DNA from: Amphibalanus amphitrite
Taxonomy: Eukaryota; Arthropoda; Thecostraca; Balanomorpha; Balanidae
Length of the DNA stretch: 64,000 bases
Assembly: GCF_019059575.1 (NCBI RefSeq)
Contig: NW_024881780.1
Span: 186,001 to 250,000, forward strand
Direction of reading: 5' to 3'
The notes under the pieces were generated by a model that worked only from the letters and a program-made list of their open reading frames with translations, was not told the origin of the DNA and made no database searches. The position numbers were made by a program, and so were the translations under genes. Shown piece by piece: positions 22,133-33,500 of the stretch. Positions within the stretch are counted from its first letter, which is position 1; every line of letters starts with the position of its first letter.

Positions 22133-22311
22133 TCCGAGAGTGGAGAGTGTGGCCGATCGCTGCTGGTGGAGCGCCACCAGTCGGTCGATGTCGTCGTCCG
22201 GCTCAGAGGTTGGCAGACTGGACATGGAGCGACGGTCGAGCGTAGACGACGAGTGTGCCGCCAGAGGCGACTCTCCCGGCCGTCCGGGGGTGCCCGCCTG
22301 CCGCTCATCTG
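22133..22311 (-). CDS. btsz: Bitesize/synaptotagmin-like protein, linker exon before C2A
   Basis: Its 179 bases (two bases plus 59 codons) run from the acceptor GACCCAG|CA, or three bases later at CAGCAG|AT in the same phase, to the donor GGA|GTGAGT. The peptide passes through GTPGRPGESPLAAHSSSTLDRR and ends SEPDDDIDRLVALHQQRSATLSTLG. A DIDRLVA.H..RS..LSSLG segment directly before SDSMASVYS is, from memory, characteristic of Bitesize. The phase-1 start accepts either the giant exon ending at 53765 or the cassette exon ending at 30255. A minus-strand core promoter candidate lies 3 kb upstream, so it could also belong to a short isoform. Confidence 0.9.
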
Positions 22312-22329
22312 CTGGGTCACAGAGACGGT

Positions 22330-22960
22330 CACGGTCAGAGGAATACTGAGACGGGCGGAGATCAGAGCGATAGAGACGGGCAGAGGGCAGATCAACACAG
22401 AGACGGTCACGGTCAGAGCAGCCGAGACGGGCGGAGGTCAGAGGAACAGAGACAGCCAGAGGTCAGGGAAATAGGGATGGACAGGGATCAGATCAACAAA
22501 GACGACCGGAGGTCATATCAACCCAAAGACGGTCACGGCCAGAACACCGAGACGGACAGAGGTTAGCTCGACACATAGACGAACAGAGCTCAGAGGAACC
22601 AAGACGGGAAGAGGTCAGAGTAACACCGAGGCAGCCACAGTCACAGCAGCCGCGACAGGTAGGGGTCAGAGGATCTCGAGGAAGGGAGACGGGCATAGGC
22701 TATAGGCCAGATAAACTGAGACCAGCAGAGGTCAGATCAACACAAAGATGAGCGACGGTCAAATCAACACAGAGACGGATAGAGCTCAGAGGAACAGAGA
22801 GACAAGCCAAGGTCAGATCAACACAGAGACAGACAGAGGTCAGTTCGACACAGAGACGGACAGAGGTCAGATAAATACAGAGACGAACAGGAGTAAACTG
22901 ACGAAATGCAGATACGAGCGACGGTCAAATCAACAAGCTCGACAGAAAGACCAGATCGAC
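22330..22960. repeat. Intronic minisatellite of AGACGG-CAGAGGTCA-type units
   Basis: Irregular units of about 27-45 bases built from ACAGAGACGG, ACAGAGGTCAG and ATCAACACAG repeat across about 600 bases. The frames in it are repeat artefacts. Confidence 0.85.
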
Positions 22961-24477
22961 AGAAAACGCGTCTCCGTCAGAAAAAAAAACGGAACATCCG
23001 AGGTCAGGTCATGTCCACAGAGATCAACTATCAAGGGCTAGTCACAGACGTGAGACGGACAATAAAAGAGCTAAAGCCAAGACGGATCTCACCAATTTAA
23101 ACGCCACAGATAGTAATCTCAATTGATGCCATGAGGATAACCTAACCAGTGAATGAAAACAGCTGATGACTTTGAATGGAAGGAGATTTCCAGAGGGCAC
23201 CGGAAGTTAGATGAGACTTTCTTACGTTACGAGATGTGGTTTATGGTTATCTAGGTCAGATATGTAATCTACGTCAGGTAGGTGTATGATAGCCGATCAC
23301 ACTTCACTAGACACTAGTCAAGGTCAAATAACGCGCCAAAAGTCAATACGCATCAATGGGACCAGCCAAATGAGCTTAGGCTGTGCATTTGGTAATCCAT
23401 GTTCAAAGTACCTACTCTAGCAGTATGAGACTAAACAGGTGTCTCACAATGATACGGCGGAAAGGATAATGAACGACGGACAAGCAAGATCATCAGATTT
23501 TGCATGCGTGCGCACTGGGAGAAGCAGAGGTATGTACGCCAGAGCGGATCGAGAGCGGGCACTGACTGAGCCCCTAACGGTGCGCCCTTCCGTGCTGTCA
23601 GTACCGGCTGATCGAATTGCCGGGATCCCGCGGCGGGATGGCCAGTGGCCCGGGATCAATGATCGACTTTCCTATCTTCATCAGCGGCCGCCGCCCTGAG
23701 CTTCCGGCCGCACTCCCGGACCAAAACTCATCTGGAAAATACCGGTCCTCCCGCAGGACTGAGTCTCATCATAGACGGACGCGTGTCGCCTGCCACGGCC
23801 GAGCAACAGCGCGGCGGTGGCAGAGACAAGGCAGCGACGATGGAAGCCAGATATCCCGTGAGAGCAGACTTCATCAAATTACACACGGCCCGTGGCGGGA
23901 AGACCAGGCTGTGTGATATTTTGGTGCTTCGTAAAGATACGAGTGATAACCCAAAGTCGCTCGGGGACGAGCGGGCGGGCGTTTGAAGTGCCTACAGATT
24001 TATGTTTCACTTGATGCTAGTGCAAATCTCGCAAAAAGGAACAGTGACAAGATGATGGCCGGGAAACGTAACCAGGAAGCTTTTTTAAAGCTGTTAGGTA
24101 CCACGAACCCACAATCTCCAAAATTGCAGACCAGAGAACCATCCCACGTCAAAGCACTACTAGACACTACCACGGACAACTCAATTACCAACGGTGACCG
24201 TTTACCGCAGAACGGAGCCAGCTACCGTAACAAAAGTGTCGATCATCCGACCACATCGTTTCACTGCGGTCCAGCTGAAGGTGGGTAACACCATTCTATG
24301 GACACATCCGGCTGCCGGCCGGTCGGCTCCCTGTGTCACCCCACCCCTCCTCGCCAAGTAGCCCGTTCTATGTGTCCCCTGTCCCCGTGCGGCCACCGGT
24401 CGGCCCTGGTGGACACCGCCGCACAGCCGTGCGGGTGAAAACGGACACAGTTCCGGCTCGGCACGGTGTCGCACAGA
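22961..24477 (-). other. Bitesize intron, no gene seen
   Basis: A poly-A run lies near 22981-22989. Moderately GC-rich DNA at 23580-23860 has no recognisable coding potential. Confidence 0.5.
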
Positions 24478-24660
24478 CTCCCTCTCTTTCTCTCTCCCTT
24501 ATCCCCCCCCCTCTCTCTCTCTCTCTCTCTCTATCTCTTTCTCTTTCTCTTTCTCTTTCTCTTTCTCTTTCTCTTTCTCTTTCTCTTTCTCTTTCTCTTT
24601 CTCTTTCTCTAATTCTCTCTCACTCCCTCTCTCCCTCTCTCTCTTTCTTCGTCTTTTATC
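24478..24660. repeat. (CT)n / (CTTTCT)n pyrimidine tract
   Basis: A CTCTCT tract gives way to at least ten CTTTCT hexamers and then mixed CT sequence. Confidence 0.95.
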
Positions 24661-25270
24661 ACCATCCCCTTTTCCATTGCTCTTCCCCTTATCTTTACTC
24701 TCTTTCTCTCATTTCCTCTCTCCCTCGTTTCCTCTTCTTTGCTCTTATCTATTTTAATTCGAAGTAATTGCAGTCCCCGTTTTATTTTAACCATCAGCCC
24801 AACACATCCGTGTGTATAGGTAGTGGGCAGCCAGCGGGCCAGCCAAGCCTATCATATGCTGCTGCCTCTGGTCACCGCCAACCTCCAAAGACAGACAAAG
24901 CCCGTCCGGTTCGTATCTATAGTCTCCAGCCACCACCTGACCTTTTATCTTCAATCCTCAGCTCATCCGGTCAGTGTCTATCCGCAGCCAGCAGGCAGAG
25001 TCCTCATTCCCACCCAGCCCATTATAAGCCGCCCTGGTCCTCTGCCTCCCGGTCAGCCGATAAGTCTCTGGTCCTCCCATTGAGCCATCCCCAGTCCTCG
25101 GCAGACCGACGCGACCGGCCGCCAGCCGAACGGCTCACCGCCTCGAGGCTCTCAGTAAACGGGTGCCGCAGCTGCCGACCACTTTCTCCGTCCGGGGTGG
25201 CCAGCCAAGGTGAACGCACGCACCGAGACACACGAAATCGAACTGCGTGCGCGGGGTAAAGGGGCTGCAA
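24661..25270 (-). other. Bitesize intron; region downstream of the promoter candidate
   Basis: Fairly GC-rich with several open frames on both strands and no recognisable domain. If the promoter at 25271-25302 is real, the 5' UTR of a short Bitesize transcript would lie here. Confidence 0.4.
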
Positions 25271-25302
25271 GACTGAGATCGGGCGGAGCGCGTCTATTTA
25301 TA
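25271..25302 (-). promoter_or_regulatory. Minus-strand TATA plus initiator pair (core promoter candidate)
   Basis: Read on the minus strand, TATAAATAG (25302-25294) is followed 28 bases after its first T by the A of TCAGTC (25276-25271), a perfect match to the arthropod initiator TCAKTY at the right spacing. The sequence between is GC-rich. It points at the exons that encode the linker and both C2 domains. No transcript evidence is available. Confidence 0.45.
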
Positions 25303-27599
25303 GGTTGCAGTCCATCAAACTGCACAGGGTATGTGAGTTTTCACTCAACTGCGGCTTAAATCTATGCAAAATAGGAACTGAAAATGGATTGGATAATGTA
25401 TGACCTGTTGCTGAGCTGCACCGTTTAACATTATTCATCCTGCCGTAGATATCATACTATGGTGAAATTTTGGGTGCTAACAATGAGTTAGCACATTTTT
25501 TCAGTTTACATGTCTTAGTGACTGCATAGGTTTCGTTACTATTTCCCCATGCGGCGGCAATGAAAGATAATCCAGAGCCACCATGCGATCGGTTGACTTC
25601 CGACACCATTGACGTCTTATCGCCACCGTCTGTCACTGGCTCCCACCTGGCTCCACCAGTCCCACCTGCCCACCGCCGTCCCTCCACCGTCTCCATGTGG
25701 GGCCTCCCACCGTCACCGGGCCGTCATCGGTCTCCACCGTCATCGGTCGCTGCCAATTACTGGTCTGGCTGGGCGTCATCGGTCAGACGCCATTGTTCGC
25801 CGTCACCGCGCCACAATAGCCGCAGCCGCCGCGCCGTCACCGCCGCCGCCGCCCTGTCGCGTCATCTCGACTCCCACGGGCGGGTGATCCCTAGACAGTC
25901 GCCAGTGGGACTCGGTAAGACGCGACAGAAGTCCGTTCTGCGGTATGGTCTGTCAGACAATAAAGTGCACAGAACAACGGCAAATCCCACCGCATTGTGG
26001 CGCATAAGACATCAGAAATGTGACGTCTGAGCGGATATTTTTGCCTCTGTGTGTCATGATAAGTCCCGGTCTCGACAGCAGCGTAATGGATAAAGGTTAG
26101 GCACACCTACGCGCATTTCTGCTTAGTGATCGCGGCAGCTTATGCTAGATAAATTCGCCGCCAACGCCCCATGGCAAGCGGGATGAGCATTACGTAATGC
26201 ACATAAATAATGCATCGTTATCTTCTTGCATATACGTGTTGAGTTGAGCTCAAATATTTCAGTTGTTATCATTTTTCATTTACTGTTACCCTCGTCAGGC
26301 TATAAGATAATAGGTTAACCAGCTTGTGAAAAAAATATTGAGATTCACTTGCATCCTTTTCCACCAAACGTCATTACGGTACGGTGCTGATATGAAGCAT
26401 GATGACTTCCTGACTCGCTCCTTTGCCTGAGTTTCGACTCGATTCGGCCACCAGATCGAAACACTGCCGTCAAAGTTGCCTTACTCTGCTCAAGTTACGG
26501 GCCTGAAACCCACACCTGCTGGCACCTCAAGGCAAGGAAGTCGGGCGGCGCTATGAACTTAAACGGTATATTTTAATAGACAACCTCCTGACGAAACATG
26601 AGCGGTTCCCACCCGTCCGTAACTTGGCCTCTGGCGTTCAAACTTCGATGGATGCATTGACGTCATCAGTGCCAGGCCAGAAACGCAGCAGACTAGCCGT
26701 AGCATACAGCAGACACCGTGCCGCTACGCACCGCCACGCAACACACTGCATGAGAAACGCACCCGTGTGGGGGTGGGCCTAACACAGCAACTCTCGCGCG
26801 TTCCGGTACCACACACCGACCGTTCCGATCAAACCCCAGAAATACTCAGCGTAACGACTTTGGCCGTAACAATCGTGAGTCGTGACAGTCACGCTACAGT
26901 CTCGTGATGGCCGCATGCCAGGATAGTGACCGCCGTGACTAGTGTATCTCAGGAGACATGCCGACTGAGAAAGTGGACCTCTATCAGAGCTATTCCTCCA
27001 ACTGCAGCCCACCTGCACGCCAAGAAATAGTGCGTAACAACATCTGACGGCTGACTTAATTTCGCCGCAGTCGGCAGACCATCAAAATGCAAGACACGCG
27101 CAAGTGCAGCTGCAACGCGCAACAGAGTAGCCGTCAGCAAGGATTTCCAACTGGGAAGTGACGTCGAGAACGAATAGAAAGCGATGGAGACAAGGTAGAG
27201 CTGTAGTCCCACCGGACGGACGACACAGCGTCCTTTGATGGAGACGGCCGACACTCGCAGAGAGTTCTCCATTCTCCGACAGGTGCCGGGAACGCGTGAC
27301 GGAACAGTAGCTGGGCCGTGACTGGCCGTGACGGGCCGTCACAGACCGTGACGGGCTGTGATGACGCCGTGACGGAAATGAATCGGATCACGAAACGTCT
27401 AGCGACAGACCGTGAAAGGTGGCCAACAGACGACCGATGAGAAATCTCCAGGCATCTGGCTTTTCTCTCCCGCCGATGAATGAGTCTTTAGTGAGAAAGA
27501 GCTCACAGAGGTCAGTGGCAAGACAGCAGCGGGATGGGAAACGAGGAGAAAACGTGGAGGGAGAGGAGAAACAAACAGGAAAAAAGGAGTGAGAGGGAG
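25303..27599 (-). other. Bitesize intron, no gene seen
   Basis: CpG-rich at 25600-25900 with open frames in several phases. A degenerate CCGTGACGGGCCGTGACG repeat lies at about 27300-27370. Confidence 0.45.
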
Positions 27600-27691
27600 C
27601 CTAACAGGGAGAAGGAGCGAAGCAGATGGATGGAGAGAGATGTAGAGGGTAAGTGAGTGAGATGGAGACAGGTAGATGGAGAGGCAAATGG

Positions 27692-27764
<73 letters not shown>

Positions 27765-27810
27765 CGGCAAGAAAGAGGGGGACGGAGAGAGGGAGGGAGG
27801 AGGGAAGAGG
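27600..27810. repeat. (GA)n tract
   Basis: About 60 bases of pure GA repeat near 27695-27755 are flanked by degenerate purine repeats. Confidence 0.95.
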
Positions 27811-28565
27811 AGTCTCATTATGCACAATCTGATGGAATGGTGTTCCACAGTATCCCCTGAGACTTCTCCCGTAATGCACACAGCGAGTCTGCGCCAGCCC
27901 ATGAGATATAGCCGCATCTCACTGTGACGCACAGCCTCCCTCAGTCGGCGCTATAAATAAGATGTTGCTAGTTCAGGAAAAAAGACAATGCTATATAGTT
28001 GTATATACGTCCTCAGAGAAAAGGGCACGGCGAAAAGAACGCAAACGTTCGGAAAGTTGTAGGATATAGGTTGTCCCGCAATACACAGAGACCATGCGGC
28101 ACAGTCTAACCGTTCCCGCTGAGCGTTGCAGTCCCCAGCGCCGTATAAATAGACTGTCCCGCAGTGCAGGTAAGTAATGCGGCACAGTAGGCCACCAAAT
28201 CGCTCCGCGCAATCTCGCACAATTCGCACTATCAGCCTGATGTAAACACATGATCAATACTGCAAATAATAATGCGTTTCGATAGGCTCATAGGGCATCG
28301 CAAGTAGGACATCGGTGGTTGAATAAAACTTCATCATGCTGAACTCAGGCACGGCACATCTCCCCATTCAGCACCTAACGCCCGTATCATCAAATAGAAC
28401 GGAAAAGCAGCGACACGATGAACGGCAATAAGGAGAAATGAATGAGACGTTTAGAAATGTAGTACATCCGCAGCTCAGAAATGGACGATTCATTATATTC
28501 GGCATTTTCATTACCAGTATAACGCCTTTTGGGGCGACTAACGGAGCGAGCGAGAGGGTGGGCCT
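27811..28565 (-). other. Bitesize intron, no gene seen
   Basis: Two plus-strand TATAAATA words occur, near 27954 and 28143. Neither has an initiator at proper spacing. A CAG|GTAAGT donor-like word lies at about 28168 on the plus strand. Confidence 0.4.
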
Positions 28566-29100
28566 TGCACGTGCGAAATTGCGAGGGGGTACCTCCAACT
28601 GACTTGTGCACAGCACCCTACTAACCGGTCTCTAGCGACGTGCCAAATTTGGGCACAATCGGCCCAGCCGTTCTCGACATCTGGAAGCGGCACCCTGCAC
28701 GTGCGCACGTGCAAAATGGGTCCCAACTGACTTGTGCACGACACCCTACTAACCGGTCCCTAACTGTGTACCAAATTTGAGCGCAATCGGTCGAGCCGTT
28801 CTCGAGATCTGGAAACGACCCCTGCACGTGCGCACGTGCAGCAGCATCCCAACTCTGGCACATGGATATGCAGTGCCTATGGGTGCCTACCTACATGCCA
28901 ACTTTCAGCGCAATCGGCCAAGTAGTTACCGAGATATTGCAACAATTACAAAACGAACACCTCTTCGTTTTGCACGTGGCACGTGCATAAGGGGTCACCC
29001 ACATGCATCGGGAATAGTCCAATACTTGGTAGAAGGAATGAAGCTACCCTACAAAAATTACCGCGTGTAAATCGGTCAATTGGTTGCTGAGATATAAGCG
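28566..29100. repeat. About four diverged tandem units of roughly 130 bp with GCACGTGC palindromes
   Basis: Each unit starts with GCACGTGC, doubled as GCACGTGCGCACGTGC in units 2 and 3. It continues through CCCAACTGACTTGTGCAC and ACCCTACTAACCGGT to a CAAATTT.AGCGCAATCGG block and an AGCCGTTCTCGAGAT block. The last unit keeps only the AATCGG and GAGATAT parts. The element type is unknown. Confidence 0.75.
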
Positions 29101-29118
29101 TCGCAGAATCGTGACCAC

Positions 29119-29143
29119 GGCCGGCCGGCCGGCCGGCCGGCCG
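29119..29143. repeat. (GGCC)6 tract
   Basis: Six consecutive GGCC tetramers. Confidence 0.95.
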
Positions 29144-29176
29144 CTCATACTCAGAAATTTCCGTTATTCTACGTAA

Positions 29177-29440
29177 AGGCCTGGCTACACTATGCGTTTT
29201 CTTCGTGCGTTTTTTTGCGTGTTTGCGTGTTTTGCGTGATATCGTTCTAGAAAAAAGAACGATATTACGTTTTTGTGATGTTTTTCACCTTAAATTTTAG
29301 TTACATAAGAGTTATATTAGCTTTTGTATATAACCAAAGTAAAAATTATATTGTTTATAGCTTTTTTCCTAGAACGATATTACGCAAAACACGCAAACCT
29401 GCAAAAACGCACGCAGAAAACGCATAGTGTAGCCAGGCCT
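29177..29440. mobile_element. PIF/Harbinger-type MITE
   Basis: This 264-bp element has inverted ends of about 75 bases, starting AGGCCTGGCTACACTATGCG and ending with its reverse complement. It is flanked by TAA on both sides (29174-29176 and 29441-29443). A three-base TWA duplication is typical of PIF/Harbinger. The interior is AT-rich and non-coding. Confidence 0.85.
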
Positions 29441-29647
29441 TAAGACTCCGCTCGCTTCGCTCGCTCCGTAATCATCTCCAGGGAGAAACGTCAGTTAGCA
29501 ATTGGCGCCTGAAACACGGTTGACTATTTTGACCTTTTTAGCCAGTGTACAGTCAAGCTGTGCCAATGGAATAAACCCTTTTTGCTACTCGTAACTTATC
29601 GCTGGAAGGCAAATGGCCAGGACATGACAGAACACGACAAATATATA

Positions 29648-30236
29648 CAGGGTGACACAAAAAAAACGGTCATCACCAAATTTCGAATAACTTCGGAAGT
29701 TTTATTCAGATCAGCACCAAACTTCGGTCACTTAAGGTCACACCTATGTAGCATACATCCACCAAGTTTCAAGTCTTCACTACGAATACTTTTAGTACAG
29801 TGTGTGCTTTACTGACGCTCCACAATGTGCTCCAGGTGAGCGCCACGGCGCTGCAGGGCGTAGGCACACTTGCATCCGGCGGGCAAAGTTGTCGATAACC
29901 CGATGGCTGTGCACTTTACAGAGTGCAATGGCCTCTGGAGACAGTGCTCAGGGGTGTGCTACCCCTGAAACGTTATTCTTATCGGGTTATCGGCAACTTT
30001 GCCCGCCGGATGCAGGTGTGCCCACGCCCTGCAGCGCCGGGGCGCTCACCCGGAGCACATTGTGGAGCGTCCGTAAAACACACACTGTACTAAAAGTATT
30101 CGTAGTGAAGACTTGAAACTTGGTGGATGTCTGCTACATAGGTGTGACCTAAAGTGGCCGAAGTTTGGTGATGATCTGAATAAAACTTTCGAAGTTATTC
30201 GAATTTTGGTGATGACCGCTTTTTTGTGTCACCCTG
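29648..30236. mobile_element. Tc1/mariner-type foldback MITE
   Basis: The 589-bp element has inverted arms of about 265 bases each. The ends read CAGGGTGACACAAAAAA with TA dinucleotides outside, as in Tc1/mariner elements. Arms differ at scattered sites, so the insertion is not very recent. It ends 18 bases from the splice donor of the exon at 30255. Confidence 0.85.
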
Positions 30237-30254
30237 TATATATCAAGATCTTAC

Positions 30255-30587
30255 CGAACTTTCGATAAGGAAGCACCGAGTACGACCTCTTTTTCTCTAT
30301 CTTCCGTTTCATCACAGCCAGCCGCGCCGCCCTGGCCTGAATCGCTGACGGCATCTTGGGACTGCCGATGACTGAAGAAGTCTCTGCCCTGACGGCCGCC
30401 GACCGTCCGGAGCGTGTCTCTACAGAGGACGGCAGGTCCATGGCGCTGCCGCCGATGGTAAAGTCCCTGACCCGTGCCGGGGTGGTCACACTGCCCGGCC
30501 GGCTGGTCATCAGGTCAGCCAGTGAGCTCGGTCTCGGCAGCGGCCGCTCGCGCCGCTTCAGCACCTCAATCAGACTAGCCTCACTCG
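30255..30587 (-). CDS. Candidate Bitesize cassette exon, phase 1 to phase 1
   Basis: An open segment ends at an excellent minus-strand donor (TTCG|GTAAGA, 30254). It opens after GTCAG at 30588 (333 bases), or after GGCAG at 30612 (357 bases), in the same phase. The peptide includes EASLIEVLKRRERPLPRPSS then LADLMTSRPGS, a Ser/Thr-rich middle, and SAIQARAARLAVMKRKIEKK ending SYSVLPYRKFG. It is basic, with a likely short helix. I do not recognise a domain. Phase 1 at both ends would let it be included or skipped between the giant exon and the 22311 exon without breaking the frame. It could instead be a separate short gene; the phase fit makes Bitesize more likely. Confidence 0.6.
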
Positions 30588-33500
30588 CTGACGGCAGGCA
30601 GGGTTCGGTGTCTGCCGAGGCCGGCAGGCAGCAGCGGGATACGTGCCGCCTCAGCCACGAGCACAGCCGACCGAGACTCGAGTGTATCCGCCGGCGGACG
30701 GCGGGGAACGTCCGATACGAACCCATGGTGCCACCGCCCCGCCGCCCTTCCCCCACAGCCCGGCCACGGGATCCTCTCTGTGGGTGTGACCGTCAGATCT
30801 CCTGATCGACGCACGGGCGTCCAGGAGGGCACTGTCGGTGCCGACGGTCGCACAGCCGACGATCGACTGCCGGTGCGTCGGCGGGACGACGGTCTGGGGC
30901 CTGACATCGACAGCGACGCGCGCCCGACACCCGACAGGTGTAGCGCAACAGGTATGCAATACCCGTCCCGGGCGCGGTGCAACTCGAGCAGACGAGAGGG
31001 TTTGGAGTTGAACTAGCGGACGAAGCTCAGAAAAGTCATCAGAGAGTTGCAGACAAGTGAACGGCTATACACACCATGTCGCTAAGATGTTGAAAATATC
31101 AAGGATTTTCATCAGCCACTCTAATCCGGGTTCCCAGAAGCAGGCGTCGTGTTTTGTTCAAGGCCACCTGCCTCCCTGCTCACGATTCTTGTTTTTATAT
31201 TCCCATGACCATCACGCACGACATTTATCGATGCACCATCGTGTCGCATGACATTTGATACGATAACGTACTAGCCACGTCAGAGGGGCATTATAGAACG
31301 AAGATTTAATGCCGATAACTCAAGCACACTAGCCTTAGCGTGTACGTTTCCCATCGGCACCGGCTCTTGGTAACAACTCCACCTACATCGACAACAGGAA
31401 GTCGTCTTAATCTTTGGACCGGAACTGTGAGCATAGCAATACGATCGCTGTACTACCTGTTCAGTTGAGTCACCACTGGAGCATTTCCGGTGCGATCGAC
31501 CACCCCTCCTCTACTCCGTCTCAGATCGGCCACATGTGTACGACTACGATCAAGGTGGGTTATCCAGAACGATCTGCAATGCTCAAACGCACTGCAGTTT
31601 GTCCCTTCCCATTTTTAAATCGGGGAGCAAGCTATGGACTCATATCAAAATTGTTTGGATATACAGCATAGAGAAAACCACATATAAATTCACACATGAG
31701 TGATATAAGGGCCGCTCGAATTCAGTTCATTGAGTCATTCGGATGAATGCCAAAGTTATCAGGAAAACAGACAAGTTGTTCACATTTACTCAATTCCAGT
31801 ACGACACGAATATACTTAGAGCTTGTAAAATGAATCACTCAACCCCGCCCTTTCCGCAATTCAGACCCTCAGCATTCATTACAGGACCACCACGCCGTGC
31901 TGAGGCGAGGGTGCCCGTGGGACACAATTACAAGGAACTCCCCCTGTGCCGCAGAGACAGTCATCCACACGAGTGAGCGACTTCGGCGAACCGAGTGAAT
32001 CGGCAGTGACTCATAGCAGTTATAGCAATCACACACGGAGGTCAGTCACAGACTCATGTGTGAGTGCGGTGCGTGTGAGAACAACACAAATATTGGAAAG
32101 AACGTTAACGATAGAAAGATGCCAATAAGTAAAACAACGCTATTCGTGAAATAAAACCAGCGAATGTCCTATGATGTATTTTCTCAAGAGGAAAAGGGAG
32201 ATGCAGCATGTAATTCAATGTTCTCGATCATCTATTTAAAAATAATTTAACAGCATACCATCCAGTAGAAAACGAAGCAAAACAACAATGTGTGATTGTG
32301 TAGTATGTACATACACGTGCCCATAACAGCAGTCGGAAAATAAAGAGAACGACTCCCCCAACGTCACGCCGTGTCACACGAATTGTAACGTGACGGCGTC
32401 ATAGCCGTTTGACAGAACGGGCACCTAATGAAGGGCATATTGCAGCCGGCCCACATTCTGAACCGCTGACCAAGCTAAAAGAAATTCAAAGGGTAGACAC
32501 GCTGCATATTATCATTCAAGTGAACCTTGAATGTGATGCTTGGAAGAACAGCGGGGTCACCCACAAGCCGTCAATAAAAAAATACCAGGATGTATCGCCG
32601 GCGTTGGACGAATCGTGCCGAGTTTTTAGGGTTCACACAGGCACATAACCCAGAACAGCTGTCGTTCGGGCTGCGCGGTCAGGGGATTCGTGAAATCGTG
32701 ACCCGCTCGTGATCCTAGATCGTGCCCTGGTGGTTGTGTGCCACTCGGGTAGAGGAGAAAAGAGGAGGGAAGAATTAGAGATAAACGGTCCTCGCAGGTC
32801 CACCGATAAGATTAAAGATTTGGTGTGATAAGACGCACCAGTCAGCCACGAAGCTATATCGTACTAGCGGGGCTCGTGTCCAGGATGAACTAAGAAAAAT
32901 CCATGCATATTTGGGTGGCTTTAAGTAGAAAAAGCGCCGAAAAGAGGACTGCCCAGTCCACAAACTGGGCTCATATACGAATATACCGAGGAGGCGAGAC
33001 GAGCCCCTGGTCCACCGGGCTCCGCTGGCGCCGCTCCTCCCAAACTCTGACCTCGCTCTCTCAGGGAGAGCGGGAGCAGCGCTGCGAGCTGCACGACGCG
33101 GCGTCTGAGGTAGTCATGCTCGTGTCGAGTCAGCTCTCCCGGCAGCAGGAACGGTCAGCAGAGGGGAGAGCGCGAGGGTGCACTACAATGCAGCGTACTC
33201 CGACTGTGCTGGCATTGGTGGATGAATTGGCATCTCAGGTTGTATTCCGTCATCACCAACATCAGGGCAAATAACTCGAGATGAACAAATCAAGTTCCTT
33301 CAAATGGGACCATTGGCTTCAGTAAATGTAAGGAATACATTTCAAAAAGTACTCAGTGCACCTACTGCGTTTAAACTCACATTGTCCAAATTCACAAACA
33401 TTTGAATCCCATTAGCACGCCGCGCGGCTTAAACGTTATTTGCGAATACACGCGGAGCCGCGCGGCGACCCTGGGCAGAAAGGTCAGCCGTTTGCGCCAG

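Noticed and set aside
28140..28175. Plus-strand promoter at TATAAATAG
   Set aside because: No initiator at the required spacing and no plus-strand host gene nearby.
32903..33274. Possible extra Bitesize exon
   Set aside because: Both strands are open over parts of it, with no family motif and no convincing pair of splice sites.
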